Shown here one piece after another: positions 57,196 through 64,000 of a stretch of DNA of 64,000 nucleotides. The position numbers and the translations under genes were made by a program. The notes under the pieces were generated by a model. That model was not told the origin of the DNA. It worked only from the letters and a program-made list of their open reading frames with translations, and did no database searches. Source of the stretch: Limnephilus marmoratus (lineage: Eukaryota; Arthropoda; Insecta; Trichoptera; Limnephilidae); the NCBI GenBank assembly GCA_917880885.1, contig OU862910.1, positions 10,180,710 through 10,244,709 of the forward strand. Reading direction: 5' to 3'. Position 1 is the stretch's first letter; every line of letters begins with the position of its first letter.

Positions 57196-60100
57196 CTGAA
57201 ATAGAAAAAAAGTAGCTTAGTCATTAGTTTAGTGCTACACAATTGCAAACATGCACTTTTGGCTTATTTTTACTTATTACCTTCATATATTTTTGTATTT
57301 TTACAAATATCGAGGAAGGAAGCTCCACGGCACCAGCCTAAAACAAGCTGAACAAGATGCTCCTGGTAGCAATTTTCTGTGTAGTCTTCTTTCTTTTTTA
57401 TTAACTTGCAGTCAACAGAAATATCACCAATCGTAGAAGCAATATTCTAAAAGAAAAAATAGTTCAATTATTGGTATGTTATTCACATTTATGAAATAAT
57501 GTTATACATATTATTAGGTAAAATATGATACGACATTGATTAAACGCATTTTCATATTTAACCCTTTGAATCAGCGCCCTTGAGGTCATTTTTCACGAAA
57601 ACGGCGCTTTATAAATAAGCCAAATATTATTAGTGACCGACCGAAGGTTCGGTTTCGGTTTCGGCAAGGTTCGGCAAAAAAATCTAGTTTCGGCAACAGT
57701 TTCGGTTTCGGCAGAAAATCTTCCGAACCTTCGACCGAAACTCTGCGTTCGTAAATTATCGCGCGTCGTTCGGCTGACTTCGGGTGAGTTCGTGTCTCGT
57801 GTGTCCTCCGCCATCATCAGCTGATTTCACCGGCAGGTCCGGCGTGATTGTGTTGTGAGGTCATGTGTTATTTCTCGCGCATACATGTTTGTTACATACA
57901 GTTAACACGTTTGTTAATTTCATAATTTTTGTTTGTTTTATAAAAAAAAAAGTTACATACTTCAATTATTGTTTTTTTACTTCATTTAACACGTGTAATA
58001 AGAATATTGTGAAAATGCAATTACAATTAAAACACTCAATGAATGAGGTCCTTACATTATAATGTAAGTGTTGATTATTAACATATTTTTGTTCCAAGAA
58101 GTAGTTAACATGATTTTGTTAATTTAAAAAAAAAGCTAAATTTCAGTAAAGAATAGATTTTTAACATGTCTAAAAAAATTTCAGTGTCGGCCGAAACTGA
58201 GACAGATACCGAAGATTCGTTTTCGGCAGAAAGTCTTGTTTCGGTCGGACACTAAATATTATTGAACCGTACATATACATTTGATACATGCCCTAATTTA
58301 CCGACCTCGACATCTATCTTTATTTCCCTAATACCGGTCTGTGAAAAAAAAATGATACAATAGTTTTGACTCATTAGCGACGTCATCGCTATGACGTCAT
58401 AATTATCGTATCGAGTGCAGGAGTACATGGCTATTCAGATCTGGTCACCAAACACGGATAAAGCCATTTTAAGCAATGTTTCAATCTAAATGATGGTCTT
58501 ACACCAGGGCGATACCGAGAGTATCTTCCACTCTGAAATGTGCCACAAATATACCTTTTATTATTTTTAATGAATAAATTGTGAAATAGCACAAATAAAT
58601 CAAATAAAATTTACTTGTGCACGCCGGGATTTGAACCCGCGACCTCAGAATTGCGAGTCGACAATTTAACCCTCGACCCACTGAGGTCGACCTCTAGGGG
58701 TGGGTCAATGTGGAGATAAAAAAATTATCGAAAACTCATGTTGGTAAAAAGTGATCAGTAAATAATTTTGAATTACACCAAAAACAAAAAATACTTACTG
58801 TAGCTAATTTCAATGCCCGTTGGATAGTTGTGTCAAAAGATCTTTCTGAAATGGGAGTGATTTCTTTACAAACGAAACAACTGAGTAGAGCTACGCAGTA
58901 ATCCACAGAAAGCTCTGTGAAAATACCATTGAATATCATCTCTGTCAGAAGCAATTCATCAACACTGAAAAACGAATAAATAATACACTTTAAATAAATA
59001 AATACAAATATGATTAATTCATCGTAAAAGTCATAAGTGTGAAAAATTGATTTAAAACTGAATCAATTTTTATTAGAACAACTCTCTTTTTATAACTTTT
59101 GAAGGTTATTCCCATCAATGTAATAATATAAAATTGAAGAAGAAGATAACACTAATAATCTAAATGAAAATATGAAAAAAAGGCACAGAAAAATAAAAAG
59201 ACAACGGTCGCACTCAATAAAAATTAGTCGAAGATCATATAGTTAATTCTGAAATTTGAAATATGAGATAGACAAAAATTTTCATTTAAATAAGAGGTCT
59301 CACTAGCCGAATTGGTAAAGGCTTTTGTCCCGGTAAGACGAGAGGTTCTGGGTTCGAGTCCCAGTTGCTGTTATCTTTTCATTTTTCTGTGTCTTGTACT
59401 TTTTCATATTTTCATTTAGATTATAAAGCTAGTATCACACACAGCGTTAAAAGCGCAGGCACTTATCTGTTATGCCGTGAGCGCTTATGTGTTGTACCTA
59501 CACACTATGCTATAAAATATTTCTTCCTATGGTAGGAGAGAGGGTCAGTTGAATTAGAGAGCTGCCACGAAAGTCATTTCTTTGTACTGGATCTGTCAAC
59601 TTGACAGCCGTCATTCGCATGTTTACGCAGCTCCGTAAAATGACCCCCACTCCTGTTTACGGCGGAGAGAGAGTCGCATAACCTTTCGTATATCGCCTCA
59701 ACAGCAATTACGGCGTATAACTTTGAGCTTCGAGCACATCATCTGCTTAGCTGTGACAGGCCTGTATGGGATTGTATTGTGTGTGCGATGATCTTTTATC
59801 TTTGCTTGTGACACCTACATTAGTGTTATCTTCTTCAATGATATAAAACTAATTATTTAACTTTGCACAGAGCGCATGAAAATCTAGACACGGCTCTCTA
59901 ACCTTTCTAAAATGTACTTTTTTTTATGTGAATACTGCACAACAATCCCAACAGATCGGAGCCAGAAGGACTATGGGGATGTATTGTAATGCTGAAGGGT
60001 TGGTGAGGGGAAGGCGATGAGGTAGAGGAAGGTTGGGAAGTACTCGGCTGTTCAGATCTGATCACCAAACATGATTTTTTCATTTCAAGGAACTTTTCGA

Positions 60101-63100
60101 TTCTGAATGGTTCGGTCAATTCTGAATTTCACCAGGGATATGCTATGATACATGGAGTACAATAGCATATCCCTGAGAATGTACACCCCCCATACACACA
60201 AGCCCTGCTTATTTATGGGGGGACATCAAATACATGTATTATGTAATTAATTATTCTATAAAATTTATTACATTTTATGTATCCTTTTGTAAATAAAAAA
60301 ATAAAATAAAAATGTGCTGCAAATTGATGCACATTATTTTATTTAAAATTATGCATGAAATAATCAAAATTAGCATTTGTTTCAAATCAGCGACGAAATC
60401 GGGAGACAAAAAGCTGATCATTTTGTCAGGTAATTACACCTATAACAATTACACAATAACAATTACACCTACACACCATAACAATTCACCTGGAAAAGTG
60501 GCAAGATGTCTAATTAAATTATTATAATAGCAAAATAAAACTCACCAATTGAGTTCGCAAGCAACTCTTCCTTTCATATTAATAACGTCCATTTCATTGC
60601 AATATCCCAGAGATCTCAGCACATTTTTTCGGCACAGCAGTTCGTCCATTTTTAAGATTTTCAAAAGTTGTTCCATCTCATCTTTTATTTCAAAGATTTC
60701 TTTTTCAATATTCTGTTTCCGTTCAAAATGCTCCAGCAAATTGGCATTTCTGATCTTATGGACTGGATTTTGCACTAACCTAATATGAGAAAGATATTCA
60801 AATAAGTTAATGTTTCTAATGAATATTTCATATAAAATTGGACCACATTTTCCTACCATTCGTAAAACATTTATTGTAATTATTTAAAACATTTCCATGG
60901 TCAGCCATTTATTTTAAAACAAAGCTTTTGAAGTGCTTTATTTATTATGACCAAAGATGTCGCAAATCCAAACTTCGTAGACTATTTTAGAATGATGCTA
61001 AAAATAAATTTTTAAAATATTATTTTCCCGCCGAATTTTTGATCAACTGTTTACAGTTTAAATTAAGTCCTTTTTCTATAGATATGCATATTTCATTATT
61101 AAGTATACCACAGACCATAGGTATACAGAAATCGAAAATATTCTATGTTGACTCGAATAAGTCCCCCTCACGGCAGTTTCAAAGTAAAAAACCTGCAGGA
61201 TTCGAGTTATAAACTTTACGTTTTTTTATTTTATTTTTTATAAATCGTACAAATATGAGACAAATGGTAAAATGCATGTTAATTCATTGGCTATATAGCA
61301 ATATAATAAGTTTTTATGTCTTTATGTTAAAATTAGAAGGAATGATTTTTTTAATGTTGGCGAAAAATTAAAAAATTATCTTCTGGGAAATCTCCAGCAA
61401 TCGAGGCAAATTTATTTATTTCGCGTGGTCTCTCCAGTGGCTATAACAGAACATTATTACTATTTGAATTTTAACACCATTTATACCTTTTTGAACAATT
61501 TTTTTTTTTAAATAAAAAAGAAACTGTATTGGCTTATTTATTGGCAGTTAAATGGATATTTCAACACTCTAGAGCTCATGCTAGTAACAAATTCCAGGCA
61601 GAAACAACTACGCAAATTCAATATTTTTTTACTGCTCCAGCACACAGATTTTCTAAACAATATTAACACACTTCAGGCGGGCAAAAACAAAGAACCGGTT
61701 GGAGAAAATGAAATTTGTTTTAACTCAATGTATCTTGGAAAATAATATGTACATTTGAATGAATTTTTTTCTACAATAATCGCCACACCCCAACTATACA
61801 AGTATTGTCCAAAATTATAGCCTACTTTGTAATAGGACTCCATAAGCAGAAGTTAATGTCAGTGTTGGGCCATTTAGTGAAGTTTAATGTGTAAAAGAAT
61901 GTATGTCTTTTATTACATTACAAGCTTTTCACTTTGGAACCAAACATTATTAAAAAAAAAGAGAACAATTTGCGCATCTTCAGGGCCAAAGTGTAAGTTT
62001 CCTTTGGATAAAAATATTCTTCCACACAAGAGATCTGCCTAGCGATTCCGTATTTTTTGTGAGATCGTTATTGGATAACGGACATTATCTCCTGTCAGAT
62101 TTGTGTGATTTTTATGGCTGTTATTTGTTTTTCCATGTACAATGTTACATTAAATGAATAAATAATCATGCGTACTTGCAGAAATTTGTGTTTAAATCAA
62201 TCTAAAATAAAATATGTGACAGTAAATATGTAAAAATCACACAAATATGACAGGAGATAACGTCTGTTATCCATATACATATTTATACTATCCGTCCTTG
62301 TCACATATACATATTTATACTAGCTTTTGCCCCCGGTTTCGCTCGCATAGTATTAGGGGGGTTCCCACTCCGCCTCTTCCACCTTCCTTATCCCCCCTCC
62401 CCTTTTGGTCTGGTCAATAAATGCATAAAAAATAATTTCATAACGCCAGAGCTTACTAATATATACAGCCTATATTACTCGCAAATAATGTAGGTTTCTA
62501 CAGGGTGCAGCAGGGAAACTTGCTGATTTGAAAAGTAAATAAAAGAAAAAGTACCTTTATATATCGATTTAATTCCTTTTGTATCGTATAGTACACATTC
62601 TGAATTTTTGTTTTAAGTAGTTTTAAAAATGACATCGGGCAAATGGCGGCCCTCACTAGTGATACACTGATCTACCCTAGATTTGAAGTTTCACTCCACT
62701 CTTTCGAGCATATCGACGGGAATGTTGGTGATGGCTTGGCGGATGTTGTCCTTCAGGTGTTGCAGGGTCCGGGGTTTGTCGTTATAAACGATGGATTTGA
62801 GATATCCCTATAAAAAAAAAATCGCAGGGTGCCAAATCGGGGGGGCGCGCCGGCCACGGTACTTCACCCCTCAAGGAGATAAGGTGCTCGTGGAAGTGTT
62901 AGAAAAGTAGGCCTCGACAGCAAACACACGCTGTTCCTTTGTCCAACGCATGACGACAACTGGCTTGTGGTGTAACAAAACTTCAGGACCCCCTCTTTCC
63001 AAAGAGACCCTCCCCACCCCTTTCTGACCACGCCTCGCTCGTCGGCGTCCAATTCAAATCAGCAAGTTTCCCTGCCACACCCTGTATTAGTGAAAGAATT

Positions 63101-63603
63101 TTTAAAGTCCATTCAGTATTTTTTGCGTGAAAGAGTAACATACATCCATCCTACATCCATTCAAACTTTCACCTTTATAATATTAGTAGGATAGGATTTA
63201 TGACCCTTACAAAGAGATTGGTGTTCAAAATTCATATAAAAATATTTGACAGCAAGAGCAATGTTTCTTCAGGCAACAGGACCAGTGTAAAAGGTAGAAC
63301 TACCGTTCCCACCTAAGTGTATTATTCGACAAGGGCAATATATAAAATGTTAAAATTAACTTACAAGCTTTCCAAATAATTAATTTTTTCCAGAAGATGG
63401 CTCATGGCTGGTGTATCGATTCCCGCATCATTAATCGGATGAAGGGCGGGCAGACCACGAGGAAATGCTGTTTTCAAACTGTTCATAACTTTCAAAAAAC
63501 TTTTTGATCGCTCTTTGCGATTCTTTCCGGGTAACCTGGCAGTTTGGGAGCTTATAAGGCTGATGCAGTCATAATTAATGGTATAGGTGTCCACTCGACC
63601 TTT
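57038..63603 (-). CDS. Mtr4-like exosome RNA helicase, C-terminal 320 aa in five exons (5' part outside the window)
   Basis: Mtr4 is the nuclear DExH helicase that feeds RNA to the exosome. Coding runs 63603-63365, 60779-60546, 58964-58799, 57446-57281 and 57195-57038. All phases fit and the total of 963 bases encodes 320 residues plus stop. The first exon holds the end of the arch/stalk region (GLPALHPINDAGI). The second has the coiled stalk and MDELLCRKNVLRSLGY with MKGRVACEL. The third has VDELLLTEMIFNG and ALLSCFVC. The last two complete the DSHCT helical domain and end VVFAGSLYL. This order matches Mtr4 rather than Ski2, whose equivalents differ. Substitutions at usually fixed sites (KRGVVFAGSLYL for KRDIVFAASLYL) suggest a divergent copy or fast evolution. 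RecA domains lie beyond 64000. Confidence 0.9.
57281..57446 (-). CDS. Mtr4-like gene, fourth visible exon
   Basis: Acceptor TTTTTTCTTTTAG, donor GGTAATAAG. Encodes NIASTIGDISVDCKL and LVLGWCRGASFLDICKNT, parallel to the YTWATGATFAHICKMT segment of human MTR4. 166 bases, entering in phase 0 and leaving in phase 1. Confidence 0.88.
57560..57622 (-). repeat. Repeat family D fragment in an intron
   Basis: Inverted GCGCCGTTTTCGTGAAAAAT and CAAGGGCGCTG words. It abuts the hAT insertion at 57631. Confidence 0.55.
57631..58254. mobile_element. Non-autonomous hAT with 8-bp TSD AATATTAT, in an Mtr4-like intron
   Basis: TIR TAGTGACCGACCGAA at the left and inverted TTCGGTCGGACACTA at the right. Perfect TSDs lie at 57623-57630 and 58255-58262. 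TTCGGTTTCGGC-type hexamers are repeated inside both ends. No transposase was seen. Confidence 0.9.
58425..58690 (-). mobile_element. SINE family S, 3'-truncated copy in an intron
   Basis: Reading leftward from 58690 the head has CTCAGTGGGTCGAGGG (box A region) and CGCGGGTTCAAATCCC (box B), then the family body down to about 58430. Confidence 0.75.
58799..58964 (-). CDS. Mtr4-like gene, third visible exon
   Basis: Acceptor TTCGTTTTTCAG, donor ACAGTAAGTAT. Encodes VDELLLTEMIFNGIFTELS, then VALLSCFVCKE and FDTTIQRALKLAT. Collinear with the ADELLLTEMMFNGLF...ALLSCFVF part of human MTR4. Confidence 0.92.
59085..59855 (+). repeat. Fold-back element with tRNA-Leu-like core, second copy, right arm split
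   Basis: The left arm (59140-59215) has GAAGAAGAAGATAACACTAA and CTAAATGAAAATATG. The right arm has CATATTTTCATTTAGATTAT at about 59406-59425, then an unrelated 59428-59815 insert, then TAGTGTTATCTTCTTCAAT. The tRNA-like core lies at about 59296-59375 on the plus strand, with GCCGAATTGGTAAAGGC and TCTGGGTTCGAGTCCCAG. It lies within an Mtr4-like intron. Confidence 0.7.
59428..59815. mobile_element. Insertion in the fold-back arm, class unknown
   Basis: Defined by interruption of the arm. It begins AAAGCTAGTATCACACACAG and ends near GTGTGTGCGATGATC, a weak inverted match. GC-richer than its surroundings. Confidence 0.45.
59930..60122 (-). mobile_element. SINE family S 3' fragment
   Basis: Contains the reverse of the SINE tail: GCTGAAGGGTTGG, GGTTGGGAAGTACTCGGCT and CAGATCTGATCACCAAACA. 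The promoter head is absent. Confidence 0.6.
60546..60779 (-). CDS. Mtr4-like gene, second visible exon
   Basis: Acceptor TCTTTCTCATATTAG, donor TTGGTGAGTTT. Encodes LVQNPVHKI, a charged coiled-coil stretch (EHFERKQNIEKEIFEIKDEM) and MDELLCRKNVLRSLGY, MKGRVACEL. The open frame continues upstream of the acceptor to an ATG at 60859, but phase and alignment favour the splice site at 60779. Confidence 0.92.
60780..62319. other. Intron sequence without a recognised element
   Basis: A short inverted pair (GGAGATAACGTCTGTTATCC at 62253-62272 against GATAACGGACATTATCTCC at 62074-62092) could form a stem. Otherwise nothing. Confidence 0.45.
62501..63084 (-). mobile_element. IS630/Tc1-mariner-type deletion derivative in the Helitron
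   Basis: TIRs CAGGGTG...GGGAAACTTGCTGATTTGAA and the inverted TTCAAATCAGCAAGTTTCCC...CACCCTG, flanked by TA (62499-62500, 63085-63086). Coding remnants show that the N-terminus of the transposase is joined to its C-terminus. Confidence 0.85.
62620..62951 (-). pseudogene. Transposase remnant: N-terminus joined to C-terminal catalytic end
   Basis: From the ATG at 62951: MRWTKEQRVFAVEAYFSN, the start of this transposase type. After a frame change comes WPARPPDLAPCDFF (about 62860-62818), whose Asp near the end belongs to the catalytic triad region, then KPRTLQHLKDNIRQAI and DMLERVE, a stop, and a final NFKSRVDQCITSEGRHL. The middle of the DDE domain is missing. Confidence 0.7.
63365..63603 (-). 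CDS. Mtr4-like gene, first visible exon
   Basis: Acceptor TTTTACTTATAG, donor CTTGTAAGTT. Encodes KGRVDTYTINYDCISLIS, SLKTAFPRGLPALHPINDAGI and HLLEKINYLESL. It aligns with the KGEMQVVPVLVHLLSAIS to IQKVEAF part of human MTR4. It starts in phase 0 and ends two bases into a Leu codon. Confidence 0.9.
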
Positions 63604-63817
63604 CTATAAGTAAAATTTATAAAGAATAAGTACAATACACATAGTAGGACGGTGAAACCTTTAGTTTTGAAGGGTCCTTTTGAAACAAACTATGAATGCG
63701 GGAATATAGAAAAAAATTACATTCATACTTAAATGATTAATATTCATTTATATCACATGCCCATATGGGGTTTTACAAATGAGTGATATATATAATAATT
63801 TAGTGGAACAGTATTAA

Positions 63818-63980
63818 CCCTTTTTAGATGAGCGTCGTGTATACACATTGGCATGTATACATGCCAACCGATCGCATGCCTAAAAGACGAGCTTCATCTA
63901 TGCATGCCGCAAATCTATGAGAATTTGAAATACAAGTCCACGGGTATTGCAAATTCTTTAACGACATAGTCTTTAAAAGG
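63818..63980. mobile_element. piggyBac-like MITE with TTAA TSD
   Basis: TTAA at 63814-63817 and 63981-63984 flanks ends CCCTTTTTAGATGAGCGTCG and, inverted, CCTTTTAAAGACTATGTCG. Inside is a 20-bp perfect palindrome, TTGGCATGTATACATGCCAA (63849-63868). It lies in an intron of the Mtr4-like gene. Confidence 0.6.
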
Positions 63981-64000
63981 TTAAAGAAGTTAAATAAAAT

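Larger units (their letters stand above)
62320..63191 (-). mobile_element. Helitron with canonical ends, carrying an IS630-type insertion
   Basis: On the minus strand it starts TCCTACTAATATTATAAAGG after an A and ends GGGGGCAAAAGCTAG before a T, the textbook insect Helitron termini. Without the insert (62501-63084) it is about 286 bp and non-autonomous. It lies in the intron between 60779 and 63365. Confidence 0.88.

Noticed and set aside
60779..60859. ATG at 60859 as the start of an independent gene
   Set aside because: The 26 codons before 60779 do not align with Mtr4, whereas the acceptor at 60781-60780 gives correct phase and alignment with the exon ending at 63365.
62864..63052. 62-codon minus-strand frame as a small gene
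   Set aside because: It is an off-frame shadow of the IS630-type transposase remnant.

Overview
This is a stretch of insect nuclear genome. It is AT-rich, its few real genes have introns with GT/AG borders, and it is packed with eukaryotic transposable elements: non-LTR retrotransposons (LINEs), tRNA-headed SINEs, Helitrons, hAT, mariner/IS630, PIF/Harbinger and piggyBac-like elements. Several Helitron ends and the frequent GTAGGTACCTAC-type motifs are of a kind common in Lepidoptera and some Hemiptera. The order cannot be fixed from the sequence alone. No bacterial operon, CRISPR array, rRNA gene or convincing functional tRNA gene is visible.

Only two host genes can be supported, both on the minus strand. 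The first is a 96-codon single-exon gene at 47571-47861 carrying the PNRC motif (proline-rich nuclear receptor coactivator, a decapping/NMD-linked family). It sits in the longest repeat-poor stretch of the window, about 44.6-48.5 kb. The second is the 3' half of an Mtr4-like exosome RNA helicase, with five consecutive exons between 63603 and 57038 and its 5' part beyond base 64000. All intron phases agree across the five exons, and a poly(A) signal follows the stop by about 25 bases. The two genes lie about 9 kb apart and both belong to RNA-decay families.

Layout: 1-4.1 kb, a LINE with an intact 994-codon ORF. 4.2-4.8 kb, a short relative of that LINE. 5.0-6.1 kb, a second, 5'-truncated LINE family. 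6.6-12.2 kb, TIR repeats carrying tRNA-like modules, a fold-back element with a tRNA-Leu-like core, Helitron pieces and a broken LINE copy. 13.1-15.1 kb, a large fold-back element holding a GGGGCCCC tandem array. 17.7-30.2 kb, SINEs, Helitrons and MITEs. 32.4-36.5 kb, a repeat split by a LINE, itself split by a hAT MITE, followed by a 1.6 kb hAT. 36.9-38.0 kb, a decayed PIF/Harbinger element with transposase N-terminus and MADF remnants. 39.3-41.2 kb, Helitron-related tandem repeats. 42.2-43.2 kb, MITEs. 44.6-48.5 kb, the PNRC gene. 48.6-52.5 kb, two multiply nested transposon stacks. 53.1-56.6 kb, a mariner fossil, a LINE fragment and a deletion derivative of an IS630-type element. 57.0-63.6 kb, the helicase gene, whose introns hold a hAT, SINE, fold-back, Helitron and IS630-type insertions. 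63.8 kb, a piggyBac-like MITE.

Copies were compared by eye. Family names rest on protein motifs, terminal repeats and target-site duplications (TSDs), not on a database search.
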